The translations under genes and the position numbers were made by a program. A stretch of 64,000 nucleotides of DNA from Aphrophora alni. Lineage: Eukaryota > Arthropoda > Insecta > Hemiptera > Aphrophoridae. The stretch's first letter is position 1. Each line of letters starts with the position of its first letter. Positions 1-13,400 of the stretch are shown here, in pieces. The stretch is taken from contig OY740772.1 in the NCBI GenBank assembly GCA_963513935.1, positions 104,865,989 to 104,929,988 on the forward strand, given 5' to 3'. The notes beneath the pieces were generated by a model, which ran no database searches, was not told the DNA's origin, and saw only the letters and a program-made list of their open reading frames with translations.

Positions 1-3000
1 CAAGTTTGTCATACATGGTAACGTAAAAAGCCAAACTAACTTCAAAAGCCCAGGATATCATCCTTTTAAATTACTTGTTTTCGACACAAATAATGGATTT
101 CAATAATCCAAAAGTGAAAAATCCGTAATAACGGATAATCTAATTGTTGCAAAAGGAGCTAGGTAAAACACGAATTTCATAAATTTTGCTAGTAAATCGT
201 AATCGACAGGAACACTACATATTTACCGAAAAATTAATACTTTACAGATATTCATTATGAAAATTGAAATCACATAATAATAACAATAATAAGGATCTAA
301 CCTTAGTAGCTGTTAATCTACTGTGACAATCAATATAAATACTAAAATACTCAATAATATCATTTGAAAGAATAATTAAAATATTTTTAAACCATTAAAA
401 TCATTTTGGTAGGTATTTCAGTTATTGACCTATTCCTGTGTAAAAGTCTCTAATATTAAAGAGGCCAACTTTTTTGTAGATGTTCAAATCTTGATTTCAT
501 TTCACTACTCACTTTTATGTATACAATACTAAACAAATTAACATCATAAAATACATTTAAAAAATCGTTGACAGCATAAATTCAACAAATAGCGCCATTT
601 TAGAAAATTTAAAATGGCCGGGTTGAATTATTAGTCAAGCCCTAACATTATAACATACATTTCAATATCTACACACTGTCAACATATCTTCAACTATTTC
701 AATAGTATAAACTTACTGCTATAAACAAATTGTCAATAATTTTTAAATGTATAAGCCCCAACTAAGATTTGGCTTTGTTTACCCAACGGCTTTATGCAAG
801 CAATACTGAGAAATTTTTTCCCAAGTTAAGTTTACAGATTCAAAAAATCAAATTTGAAAATGGAGTTAGTGTTAACATATTTTGCAGCTACACGAAACTA
901 ATTCAAACATTTCCAGGTATTTGAAGAAAATATTTCCTTAAATATGAGAGAAAATACCTTAGTAAGCTAATTTCACAGTTATTCTTCTAAATTAAAAGAA
1001 ATCTAGATTTTTCCATTTTTCCCGAATGAAGGAGAGTAAGTTCAAAGTTGGTAAACTAGAAAAGAAATGCCCAATCGCAAAGCATTATGGGACTTTTGGT
1101 TACGTAGGCTTCCTTGATTGAGTGAGCGCTGAACAACTGCAGTTTTGTAAATAAAATAGGATGTGAACTAAGATACAACAACGATTAAAATAATTGTTAT
1201 AATTTATAATGTGATTAAAATAAACTATTATTGAATATAAAGTAAATATTTATCGGGTTTTCCATAAATATTACTTCTAGGAAATTCATAATAATTGTAA
1301 TTATTACTGGTTATCTTAGGCCAATGGACATCTGCTGACATGTATAATGGTAGTTTTTTATAATGTGCAATATATATATATATATATATATATATTTAAT
1401 TGTAAAATATACCATTATATATAATTCATTTGTAATCATTTATTGTGAACATAAAAAAACTTAATTGATTTTGATTTAATTTACAATTTTAAATATTTAT
1501 ACAAAGTTTTATTTTATTCTTTCTTTTTTTTTCACAAAGAGTAGACTTAATCAACTAATCACTAATCAATCAACATTATTCATTTCACTTTAGTAAACAT
1601 TTCAAGTTGTTATTAAATCAAGATTTTTTTTTTAACAAGATTCCAACAGAATGCGCGGGTAGTATCAAAAATGACTAATAGTTGTGGTAATAGTTTTAGT
1701 AAATTCCAACAGAATGCGTGGGTAGTAACAAAAATGAATTATTCAGAAGTCACAATTATTTCAATAATAATAAATTATTAGAATATAAACTGTGGAGAAA
1801 CATATAAGAGAATTGAGAGATGATTGGTTTTTCTGCTTCTTACTTTTGTCTCGGTTTTGATTTATATCATAACTGGAAAAATTTTGTTAGCTTGACCAAA
1901 TCATTAACAAAAATACGATTTGTAAGATGATTTTTTTTTTTAATTAAAAATACTTTTCTTGGATTTCAATTCTTTTTTGACGACTCCAAATATTAATTGT
2001 GAACAATTAAATTTTGTTTTGCTTTTCATGAAAGATAAATCAATTTGTAAACTTGACCAAAATTTGGAAGTGAAGAAAATTATTTTTAGCCTATGTACTC
2101 TTAACATTTTGCTACAAACAACTAATTTTATAAAATGTAAAAAATAAAGACTAAAAAAAATATAAAACTTGTTAGACCTATCACTTTTTTTCTGAAAATT
2201 GTTTATAGTACAGGATTCATTTGTAATAAAAACCTAAGACATTCCATGAAAGATAAAACAAATTTTAAATATATGACATCATGCAACTGTGTCAAAAATA
2301 CAGAAGTTTGGTAAAACCAGTGGTAATAAAGTTAGTCCTGCCATTTTGTTGCAAACAACTGATTTAAAAAAATTAATATAATTTGTGGTTACATTAGTAA
2401 AGATTAAATTAGGTGAAAGTAGTAAACTCTTAGTTGTATTTCTTCCTTAGAATTTTTAAGAAATTGTTTTGCAGGTTTCGTCGTTTAATCAACCACGACA
2501 GAAACACAAATTTTTAAGAAGGTGAGATCTTGTACTAAATAAATATAAAAGAATTAAAATATATATTGTGAAAGGAATATTTGAACTTTGCAATTTTTCT
2601 GAGAACAGTTGATTGTATCAAATTAATTTTTGTTTTAGGTTAGTGTAGTAAAGACTAGCGTTTGTTAAATCATTTAATTTCTTTAAGGCGAAATTAATAA
2701 GAAGCTGAATTGATTCACTTTTCGCAGAAACAGTTTAACATTATGGTTTATGTATGCCGGTTTGCTAAGTAACGGACAAGAAGTGTCGTAACTTCTAGTT
2801 ATGATTTAGGCACTGACTGATGATGGTGGTGGTGAGATGGGATTGATGACAAGATGTTAGGTGATGATTGATGATGTATTAAAGATGGTTTATAGACGTC
2901 TTGAGAATGATGCTGAAGTTCTTTTCAGGTTGGGGGGGGGGGGAGATAACATTAATATAAAATAATTAAATCTCATAAGAATGATTAAATTCAACATAAT

Positions 3001-3399
3001 CAAAAATATACTTGTGGTGATAGTTCAAATATCATTATTGTTTTAGTTTTACAATAAAACCTTAAACTGTGTAGCAAAATATAAGAGATTTTTCAATACA
3101 TATCATGTTGTTTAATTATATTTATTTAGACATACTAGCAATTAACATTGACTAACAAATGTTTAACTTGACTGATGCCCGACTTCAATTTTGGCTACCA
3201 GAAAAATTGGTACTGATATATAAATTAATATAACTTTCACTATTTCTGAGATTCTCACATGGGCATACCCAGCGAGGGGCAACTTTCCCCCTAGAAACAG
3301 TATAAAAGAAAAAATTCAAAGGTCATAAAGTTATGAGAGAAACATAGTGACAGAATAAGAAAATTTTCAGAAAACGTCCATGAAATCGTCAATGCACTA
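1..3399. other. AT-rich intergenic DNA without a recognised gene
   Basis: No coding region or intact element was recognised. It holds a (TA)n run near 1371-1395, a pair of similar units near 1640 and 1704, a diverged duplication (about 2025-2130 and 2245-2375) and a G-run near 2932-2943. A less AT-rich patch around 1065-1140 contains CCAATC and ATTATGGGA-type words and could be a promoter remnant. Confidence 0.5.
1640..1740 (+). repeat. Two-copy short tandem unit
   Basis: The phrase TTCCAACAGAATGCG followed by YGGGTAGTA and CAAAAATGA occurs near 1641 and again near 1705, about 64 bp apart. Confidence 0.7.
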
Positions 3400-3439
3400 G
3401 AACATCTCTCGGTTGAGAAGGAAACTATGCTATAAGAAA

Positions 3440-4140
3440 ATCTGCTTACCAACTGCGCTCAACAGTTACTAAACCATTTTTTATCGTAGGTTTAATCATA
3501 ATTACAAAGTAGTCTGCGATTTTGGAACCTGTTGTGGATGTCTTACAAGGTAAAAATATGGATTCGATTATGGTGAGAAAAAATATTGAAGTCATCAAGA
3601 ATGGTGGTATGATCAACGACCGTCTCCAGTATTCAATCGCAGTCTCAGATGGTGGATTACTCCTGTGTTCTTGTTTTTGAGCGATTAGAGGTGTTGGAGA
3701 TTCAACCCCGACTTTCTCTGTGATGGCATGAGATTTTTCAAGCAATTTATCAGAAATTTGATTAATTTCTTGAGTTAGATTTTCACAAGAAAATACACCA
3801 ACTTTTGCCTTGTCCTATCTACATCCTTCATACATGGTAAATCTGTAGAAAAAGAAGGATTTAGCTGGAGACAAATTAAAGGACATTGAAGTGGCTACAC
3901 TTTACGAGGAAGCTAATATATTTTTTTCCTGCAACAAGGCATGCACTCTCAATTTTAAGTGTTTTCCCGTCCACCACAGCTACTGTTGAACAATCTTTCA
4001 GTACTCTTCGAAGGGTACCTGGCTCAGAAGTACAATGGCAGAAGATAGACTGACTGAGTTGCGTTTGATGAGCGTCCATCGGAAAATCAGGAATGGATTG
4101 AAACGAAAGTGTTGAACAAGTTTTCTTCAAACCCAAGAAA
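3440..4140. pseudogene. Rearranged hAT-family transposase remnant
   Basis: On the minus strand the open frame 3745-3446 contains EKVGVESPTPLIAQKQEHRS followed by EYWRRSLIIPPF, resembling the mid-C-terminal part of ZMYM-like hAT transposases. On the plus strand, 3543-3660 reads LQGKNMDSIMVRKNIEVIKN and 3955-4110 reads VFPSTTATVEQSFSTLRRV, then after a frameshift STMAEDRLTELRLMSVHRKI, the hAT C-terminal dimerisation region. Coding pieces on opposite strands mean an inversion or fold-back inside the remnant, and frameshifts rule out function. Confidence 0.75.
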
Positions 4141-4500
4141 AATGTTATTAGTATAGGACCTGTAATAAAATAAGAACCTGAATCACTTTTGTCAAGCAAA
4201 TAAGGCAAAAAGTACTACTATAATTACATAAACGTTTCTTCAAAATTTTGTTTTCATTCGCCTTTCCCACTTTTTGATTACACCTGGAAACCCTGTGGAT
4301 ATGTTTTGTGTAGGGACGAGACATGTCCTCTATGTAGGAGACGAATATGTTTGCGTCTCCACATTTTTCTGTAAATGTAACAGAGCACAACTTTTGGCAT
4401 TGTTTATTTTATTATTATTTCTAAAAATTCCCCTGTTAGATGTCTATCGCCTTGTCGTGGTGAGAGGGCTTTAAACCAATTTGATAGACAATGCTTAACT

Positions 4501-6421
4501 CAGGCGCGGATACAAGGGGGGGGTCACGGGGGTCATGACCTCCCCCAAACGGGTCGAGCATACGTTTTTTTTTAAACATTAAAACCAACTTCTTGAATAA
4601 ACTCAAAACCATAAATGATTAAAAACATTAATTTGTCAGCCGAACAAGGCTACCGTACATAATATCAATAACGGAACGGCGGCTCCAAGACGAGGCAAAA
4701 CGGAATCGGCCTGGCTGGCGAACTGAGCTGTCATTGTCCACACAATAATAATAAGTCGTCGCGTCGGGAGTAGGGCGATGTGCGCACTCACACCGGCCAC
4801 CGATACTGACCTTGGGGAATATCCATCCCTTGACGTTGGAGAATGTAGTTGTAGAAGATTATATGAGTAGTAAATTGACTATACTTGAAAAAGGACTAAA
4901 AAGAGTAGCGGAGTACAAATCGCGATCGGACAATGAAAGTAGTTCAGACGAAGCTAAACCGTCAGAAAGCATAATTGTCAAGAGATGTACTGTAACCGTA
5001 AAGAAAATAATGTAAAAGTGAATCTTTTTTAAAATAACCGTAAAGAAAATAATGTAAAAGTGAATCTTTTTTAAAAATGAATAAATTTAAATTTTTAAAA
5101 TAATTGAAATTAAACACCTTAAAAGACATATTTATGCCTGTGGATGTTTCACGAATCGTGAAAGGCTGGGTTAATTTTTTGTTTGATATAGATATTTCCC
5201 AATAACTAAAGTTAAAACTAGGTATTTACTAACTTAATAAATGTATTTATATTGTTATTTCATACATATCAGTGATTAAAGAAAACCAAAAGTGATGGAA
5301 TGAAACGCTTACCAGGCATAGGTCCAAGTCCAGGCAGCGGATTATGTTGATTCATATACTAACGCTTATACTGAATAAACCAAACACTGTAGTTAGAAAC
5401 TCTTCAAACAAAATATTTTTGGAATTTCCTTCTCTACAAAATGGCTAGTTCAGATTAGTTGCGTTTTAAAAAAAAACATGAGGTCATACAGGCTCCTTTA
5501 GTTAGATGTATAGTAAAAAGAATGGGTTATTAGAAAGCTAAGCAGAAGCTTTATAATTGGGCTTTCAAAATTCAAAGACATAGTGTTTTAAAGGAAATTT
5601 TATACTGAACACGAATATATACAGAATGTTGTAACTGCACAAAGTGCAGAGTGTGATATGGCAGTTGGAGCGAAAGGCTGCATATTTAGTTACGGCTTCC
5701 GTCAGCGCGTCAACTTGGCGGGATGCGCACAACGGCTCTACACTCGTCACTCGTCCTCCCGAATGTCAACTGCGTCATAGATTTATCACGTTACTCTAAC
5801 TTGCCGATGTTTGTTTTTATTATGTACGATTTTAATCACTGTGTTAAAGTTGACTACTAACGATTTCTAGATTTATTTACTATTGTTTACATAATAAGCC
5901 GATATCAAATATTACAAAGTAATTTGGAGGTAGTGGAGAGGGCATTCTCCATAACTCTCGCACTATAGTTCTCCTACATACCACAAGCTGTGTATGATCT
6001 GTAATTCTATGATATATGATCTATGATACTATAATGTTTGACAATGCTTGTACTCTGGCACTATCTCAAATGTATGCATTTCTTACTATATTATGTATAC
6101 GAAAAAATAGTTTTAAATAGGCAAGAAAATGAACATTAAAAAATTAAAAATCCATATAACACTAACATTTTCCTATTTCACATTGATTCAGCACACGAAA
6201 GTTATCGTTTACCCTTAAGATAAATAGCGTTTTTATAGAAAAACAATACTGTTTATTTTTAATTTTTTTGTGATAAAATAGTGTAAAATGTGATTTCCAG
6301 ACGTAAAAATACCAAAAATTTTCCGGGGGAGGGCACCCCGGACCCCCCGGTAGTTCGATGTAAGAAAATAGTCATAGTGAAGTATGACCCCCCCCAAAAC
6401 TTTAGTCTAGATCCGCCCCTG
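4501..6421. mobile_element. Non-autonomous hAT element with 8-bp target duplication
   Basis: The left end CAGGCGCGGATACAAG and the inverted right end CAGGGGCGGATCTAGA form short terminal inverted repeats of hAT type, each followed by a G-run and GTCAT. The 8-bp target duplication GCTTAACT lies at 4493-4500 and 6422-6429. The 1921-bp interior has a G+C-rich 5' part (4680-4830), an open frame of 67 codons from 4812 and a 42-bp tandem duplication, but no recognisable transposase. Confidence 0.85.
4993..5076 (+). repeat. 42-bp tandem duplication
   Basis: Two adjacent near-identical copies (4993-5034, 5035-5076) of a unit beginning TAACCGTAAAGAAAATAATG lie inside the hAT element and extend over the stop codon of its short open frame. 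Confidence 0.85.
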
Positions 6422-6429
6422 GCTTAACT

Positions 6430-7251
6430 ACCACCACTATCTTAGTAGTGTATTGTGTAATTGTTATATAACCATTGTGCCCCAATTTTTAGTCAGTCTT
6501 CATTGAGGTGTCAAAGAGGACGGATCTAGGGTAAGTTACATACCTAAATTTACAAAAATGGCTGTCAGGCTAGTAATTTATTTTCGGAAGGAATGTGGCA
6601 TCCTTCACAAAAGAAATTACAAGCAAAAGCGGCTGTCGTGAACTCCTTATATCAGTGTGTGCTTTATAGTATCTGTGTAGGTACTGTGGAACTGTTATTT
6701 TCAGTGAGTCTTGCTCGAGGAGTAGAAAAGTGGACTGGAACATATTTGCAAAAATATATAAGTAATTGATCAAACTCTGAAAACATGTTTTTTGGATTAT
6801 GATCGGTGCTCATTCTATGACTTTGGGTAAATTTGTAAATTATATTTAATAATTATAAGCTTTGGAACAAGTATATTTGTAAAATTTTATAATTAGGTGT
6901 CAATCGTGGCTTATACCATGTGTTCCCGTCTGGGGCTCACTACAGTGAGTGTGGGTTTGCCAACCCGAAAGTCCTAGTTGGATCTAAATCTTTTTTCATG
7001 TAGTCTAGGATTTGATTCCTTTCTTTTGTATGTCTTTCTTGAAATTTTATGAATTTATTTAAAATGTTGTTGCGCCCTAATAACATGGCAACCTTAAATA
7101 ATTACATATTTTTCTTATAAGAAAATTCATTACTCTTATTATTTTGGTTAGGCAGTTACAAAATTTGCTATAATTAAGTACACTTTTGTATCTAAAAGAG
7201 ACGAAAGGTGGATTGTAAACAACATTTAAACTGTTTTAAAACAGAAGATTA
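6430..7251. other. Intergenic DNA downstream of CEP131
   Basis: No gene or element was recognised between the hAT element and the CEP131 poly(A) signal. The part 6560-6730 is slightly richer in G+C but has only a short, unrecognised minus-strand open frame. Confidence 0.4.
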
Positions 7252-7257
7252 TTTATT
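7252..7257 (-). promoter_or_regulatory. CEP131 poly(A) signal candidate
   Basis: AATAAA on the minus strand, about 52 nt after the CEP131 stop codon. It is the first canonical signal downstream of the stop. Confidence 0.55.
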
Positions 7258-7308
7258 AGGACTTATCAATATTGTTACAAAGAATACGATTTCTAAAATA
7301 AAAAAAAA

Positions 7309-7462
7309 CTATAGTTGCTCCTTGTTTGATTTCAGTTGTAAAATGTTTTTCCTTTGTTGTTCCAATAACTTCTCAAGATGGCAACACTGTTCTAAGGCAG
7401 CATCTCTTTGTTTTTGTATGATAACAACAGCTTCATCTTTCTTGGTAATGGCTTCTTTAACT
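7309..7462 (-). CDS. CEP131: CEP131 terminal coding exon 15
   Basis: 154 nt including the stop TAG at 7311-7309, phase 2 in. It encodes VKEAITKKDEAVVIIQKQRD...HLEKLLEQQRK, matching the conserved C-terminal helix of the family. It lies 11.2 kb from exon 14; the piggyBac insertion boundary is only 73 bp upstream of its acceptor. Confidence 0.91.
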
Positions 7463-10400
7463 CTATAATAACATAATGAATACACATTAGGATCCTTACT
7501 GCAGTGGAGAGTGAAAGCAGTTTCTTAGACTTCCTTAACCCTTTGCGATCGGACAGAATATTTATAGGTCGTCCTGATCTGTCGGATGGCCAGCTGTACT
7601 GGCCGCGGACACATGCACAACAACTCGGATTTAATTCCACATCAGTTGTTCCTGCCGCTCGGATGGCCAGTAGTACTGGCCAAGATAAAAACCGTCGAAC
7701 GCTCGGAAGGCCAGCAGCACAGGCCAAGAAACAATTGTTGCATTTTAACAATATATTTTTATGTTGTGATGTGTGTAGAGTGCTGTAACCTATACAGAAA
7801 CTATTTAACTAAATGACCAGCAGTTCTGGCAGCTTTATCGTTGAAAAGTATCACCGGGAATGCCAAAATCAACACGTGCTCTTTTCTTACAACATTGAGA
7901 ACGAACACACAGTGTCTTGTGATTTTTGTATAATTGGTAAATTAGGCATAATTTTCCTTTTTAACTTGAAACATATGTTTTTGTTTAGTTCATTATCTTG
8001 TTTGTTTGTGTATTTATATTAATAAAATATAAAATATTGTTTGTTTGTTTTAAAATAAAAAAACAGTAAGGTGTTCTCGTCAGTTTTAAATATATGTGAT
8101 TTTTGTATAATTAGTAAATTAGGCATTATTTTCCCTTTTAAATTGAAACATAATTTTGTTTAGTTCATTATCTTGTTTGTTTGTATATCTATATTAATAA
8201 AATATAAAAAATTGTTTGTTTGTTTTAAAATTTAAAAAAAACTGTATGGTGTGTAATAATTCAAAAATTTGATGGGTGAATTTAAGATTAATATGATAGT
8301 TACTTTTGTTCATCAAAAATGCCACACGTTGAGCGACATTTGTGACAATTCAAAAATTTAGCTGAAGTTACTTTTAATGTTATTAATTTGTTAATTTGCT
8401 CGACTATAGGGCGCCAGGTTTGCTTTAGCTTACCAATTTAAAAAAAAGAATGAATTTAATTATTTATAAGATCTCTGGGGTCGTAAGTTCTTTTCACAGT
8501 GTACTTACAGTGGATTTTGGTTTTTTAATGAGAACACTTTGGCTGAAATGTTACAAAGAAAACATTTATTAAACATTCAAAGAAACATCCTACAAATATT
8601 ATTAACCACAAAATCATATTATAAATACTAGTTATCCTTTTAGTTTCAATAACTAATTATGAATTTATATTTCCTTTATTTCTTTCTTTCAAATTAATTA
8701 ATTTTATCTTCAAAAATGCTTCTACAAATAAAATTGTTGCAACAGGAATTTAATCTATGAATTTTTTAGTAACTTTGTAGCTCTAAAAGAAAAATAAAAA
8801 GATTCTATTTTCATTATTTAAAAGTTTCATTTTTTACTTGTATCTCTTCTAGTAATAATCTACTAAATTTTCTTTAAATAGATAAACATTTACAAAAAAT
8901 TAATTAAAAACATAATACAGGTTATTAATCAAACAGATAATATATAGCGTCTATACCACAACGCCGATCTAAATAAAAAACATTGTCTGTGTCCGAATGG
9001 AAAACTGATGTCCTACGAGTTGAAGTTCTACGGCTCGCAGTGGATTCTCCCTCGTTCAGAAATTGTTTTCTCAAGTTGTTGAGAATGTTCATAACTCGCG
9101 TATATAAATCATTGTCTTTTATGTTCCCGCGTTATTGTCATTGAAACACGCTAAATATGGATTTTTAAATACTTTCGATCACTATTTGAGATAAAAAATC
9201 AAATGTACATTGTTCTAACAGAACCTAGAAACTCTTTCTACGATCTTATCTCTCCAAACACTGGATTTTGACTTTTAAGAACACAACCTGTTCATTTTAA
9301 GCGGTAAACTCAACTCTTAGAAAACACATCTTGTCCCTTCAATCGCTGGACTTCGACTTTTTAGAACACAACCTGTCACTCCTAACGCTGGACTTAGACT
9401 GATGTTACCATGAGGCAAATTCCTACTTCCGAAAGCGTTCTTTCCGGTTACTGTTCACACATTTTACCGCACTGCCGTAAAATACAAATAATTTACATTT
9501 TATAACAAACAAACTAAATTACATTAAAATTAAACATAATAATTCATACTGTTGTCTTGAAAATCCATTTTTCTTTTATAAATGACGTGACTAAATTTAA
9601 ATTATTATTTGAATCTCTTATCTCTTTGGCTTAACCGCGTCTTTTAAATGAGTCTATATTAAAATCTGACTTTTCACATTGTCACAAAACCCCACAAGGT
9701 TTGTATTTCAATACAGGTATTGGAATACAAAGCTTTTATATATATAAATTTCAAATCGAAAAAAAATATTAATGGATGTTCAAGACATTTCATTTCAGAA
9801 GCTAAGGACCTCATGAAAGAAAATAAGTATCCCTAGTATACTTAATTTAAGAAAGATTCTCTTTTCTTATAAAAAAATTAAAATCTATTTGCTAAAATCC
9901 TATTTCATTATTTTAATTTGTTAGCGTTATAATAACTCATTGTAAAAAAAAATAATACGAATCAATTAGTGCTAAGTCTTATCTCTATTTATACAATAAA
10001 ACCCATCATCAGTTTCCTTTCCAACCTCGTTGGCTGAAACTTTCCATCAACATTTTTTGTTGACAGGATCCCGTCACTCAAAGCTTATCTCCCAGACAGC
10101 CGTCTATATACTTTTTCTCGTCTCATCCTCTTTGCCAAGGCGACATTTCTACATCCTTTGAAAATCTACCTTTGACTCTAGATATTCATCTGAATAATTC
10201 CTTCAACTTAATACAGTAAAAATTTTAAAACCTCTCATTTTTAATTAACATTATTACAAAATTATCTACTTATTATTCAAAATTACTTCAATTCACCTTA
10301 AAACTTTTCAATTATCATCTTATATTATTATTCATTTTAGTTTAAATCCAATAACTATTTATTCTTACTTAAAATCTCAATTCTCCTTTGTCTTGCTGGG

Positions 10401-13400
10401 ATAACATGTTAACTACTGATTTTACAATTACAAAAAAACTCTTTTCTTCAACTAAAATTCAAAATATAACATCATTATTACAAAAAAAAATATCAAATTA
10501 CTTACAAAGCTCATCTATTTATTTCAAAATTACCTCTTTACATTTGTTTCATCTCTCAGTATCCTATCTTAAAATTATTTCCATCTTATCTTTCATATTT
10601 TAATAATTCAAGTTGCATTAATCCCCAAACAAAATTCTTCATAAAATAAAAAAAAACTCCTTATTATTTACCTATATATTATTTCATAAATAATCTCCTT
10701 ATTTCAACGTAGCTTCCTTCAAAAATCATAATAATCGCCGTATTTCGTAGACTTCCTTAAATCTCCTCTTGTTTCATTAAAATCGTCGCATATTTCCTTT
10801 ATTTCATTAAAATCGTCGCATATTTCCTTTATTTCATCGTAGTATTCAAAAAACCTCTTAAAAACTAAAAAATTACCATTAATGCAACCTAACTACTCTT
10901 TTTATAAAAGCTTATTAACAGAACAACTTCATTTTAAATACCACTTTACTCAACAATTCGGTAAAGTCATCATCTTCTATAAAAAAAAAACTCAAAAAAT
11001 CTCTCATTTAAAATACTTCCTATTAAAATCTCCTTAGTCATCTATTACTTGTATACAAAAACTTCAAAAAATAATAAATTTTACATTGTTTTCCCAGCTA
11101 ACACCTTATTTCATCAAAATCTTTAGACACCTTTATCAAATAACTTCTCACAATCATCTATTGTTTTAAATTCAAACATTATTTATTAAAAAATCGTTAA
11201 TTATTTATTTCATTTATAAATCTCATCAAAATCTCTCTTATTATTTTTAATTTATTACTCCTTCCTTTAAAAAAAACAAAAACTTAACCTCCCTCATTCA
11301 TTATTTAACATCAAAAAAACTTAACAAACTTAATTATTATCTGTCTTGGCAAAACTCACATAAATATTCAAACTTTAACCAATTATTCTTCATATTCTCA
11401 AATCATAAATCACTTAAAACCAACTATTTTTCATCTTATCATCTAATCAATAATCCTTAATATTTATGACATCAAAACATACACCTTATCGTTTTACAAT
11501 TCAACATCTAATTACCTATTCTAATCAGCTAATCAACATTTTTTTACAATTTTACAGAACTTTTAACTTTATTCCATAAAAAACTTCTCCTTTCTGTCAC
11601 GTCCGGTTTATTTTTAAATATATACAGATTGATCACTTCTATATATATCCTACAATTTATTTGTCTTCAACATCTGTCTAAATTTTTTATTACATGATTA
11701 TTATTTCATGTAATAATGTCACACTTATTTATTATGCATTTTTACTTCCTACTTTCTCCACTACAGTCCTTCTGACCGCCTACTTTTTACCGTGCATACT
11801 TCTAATTGCTCTTTAGACTCTTACACAGAGTAACATGTTGTGACGTTGAAATGTGCAGTGGTTGAATGCAATATCCCTACTTGATTCAAGATAAAACCCA
11901 AAACACATCCCTATTTCACAACACGCCCTCTTATGCAGTCTCAGAATGCCTTATTCTTACGAATAAAACATTCTATTTTGACTACACAAACGCCTACCTC
12001 CTCCCAATGTTCATGTACTCCTTAAATGCATCTACACGAAGAAAATTTTAAAATTCATAAAAAATTTCATTTAAATTGTATCATCCGAAGTTGAAATAAT
12101 GTTTATTTTACCAAGCTTATTACTAGCATCGTCGATTTTCTGTTTATGTAATCCTTTCTAGATGTTATTGTTCAAATTCAAAAAGAAAATTTTATTTTTA
12201 AAACTTATTCTAAGTTTTTTACTTAGAAATTTTACTTTTAATTCTATTAAAGTTATTTAAGTAATCTACTTTCGTTCTTATTTACTTTATTTAAAACCAA
12301 TTATCCTTTATTTAAGTAATTTTTATTTTGAAAACGCAAGTTAACTTTGAATTATACGTCAAAAGCTTTTTATTTTCCTAGACAGCATTTTGGTAACACC
12401 CTATATTTCGTCTCAATGTCATGCATAGGAATTTATACCTGACTAAGGAATAAACAATCTCCCCTAGCTGTATGAAGCAATATATCTGTCTACTGATAAG
12501 AAGTGAACCTTTTAGCTCCAACTAGATTCTATTTCTCTCGTCATTATTGAATATTTTATTGAATCCACCTACTTAATATTGAATATTGTTTCTTCAACAC
12601 TACTCTGAATCCTTGCTTCGAACTAATCTGCTTTATCTTAACACGTAAAGTCAATATTTATCTTAGTATAAACAACACTCGGTTATTTACTAACAATCTT
12701 GCATCTTTCACTTAGCAAATACCTAAACGTTTCTAAATATTATTTCTTCTTAATCATACTAGCTTGGCATATAATTATTTTCTATATTTCTGTCTTAGCT
12801 TACAAAATTTATCAGTACACACAAATTATTAGTATTCATAACTCTTAATTATTTATTTTCAAACTTAAACTTACTTATTAACAAAATCTTAACTACTTTT
12901 TATTAATTATTTTAAAAATCAAGTCCGTGTGTTTATAAAATGTCCTTACATTTATTTATTCATTCCAAATTTCAATTGATTACAACTCAATTATAAATTA
13001 TATATTTTTTACGATGATTCCCAAATTGGTGAAAGATTTTAAAATACATGATTTGATTTTTGTAAATATCTCTAGTGTTAAATACCTCTGTCCACATGGA
13101 CAGTTTGTCTTGCCTAGTCATCACAACAGACCCTTTCCTAACAAAAGATTCCCCTTTGTTATTGTTTGGAAGTATTGACAAAATACCTTTCTCTTTCTCC
13201 CTTACAGACATATCTACATTTCTCTTTCTCTCACACATCTTAGAATCCAATGACCTAAATTTGTCAGCTATCAGCTTGGGAATCCTTACCCCACCATTCT
13301 CGTATATCATCACAAAGCCTTCCTTTACTATCTCTACATTTTCATTTTCAAAATTATATTTAAAGTTAGATTTCTCACAAAAACTTTTAATTTCTTGTTC

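Noticed and set aside
10388..10603. 71-codon plus-strand frame in the LTR element interior
   Set aside because: Antisense to the element's sense strand, composed of low-complexity Ser/Ile/Leu codons from C/T-rich sequence.
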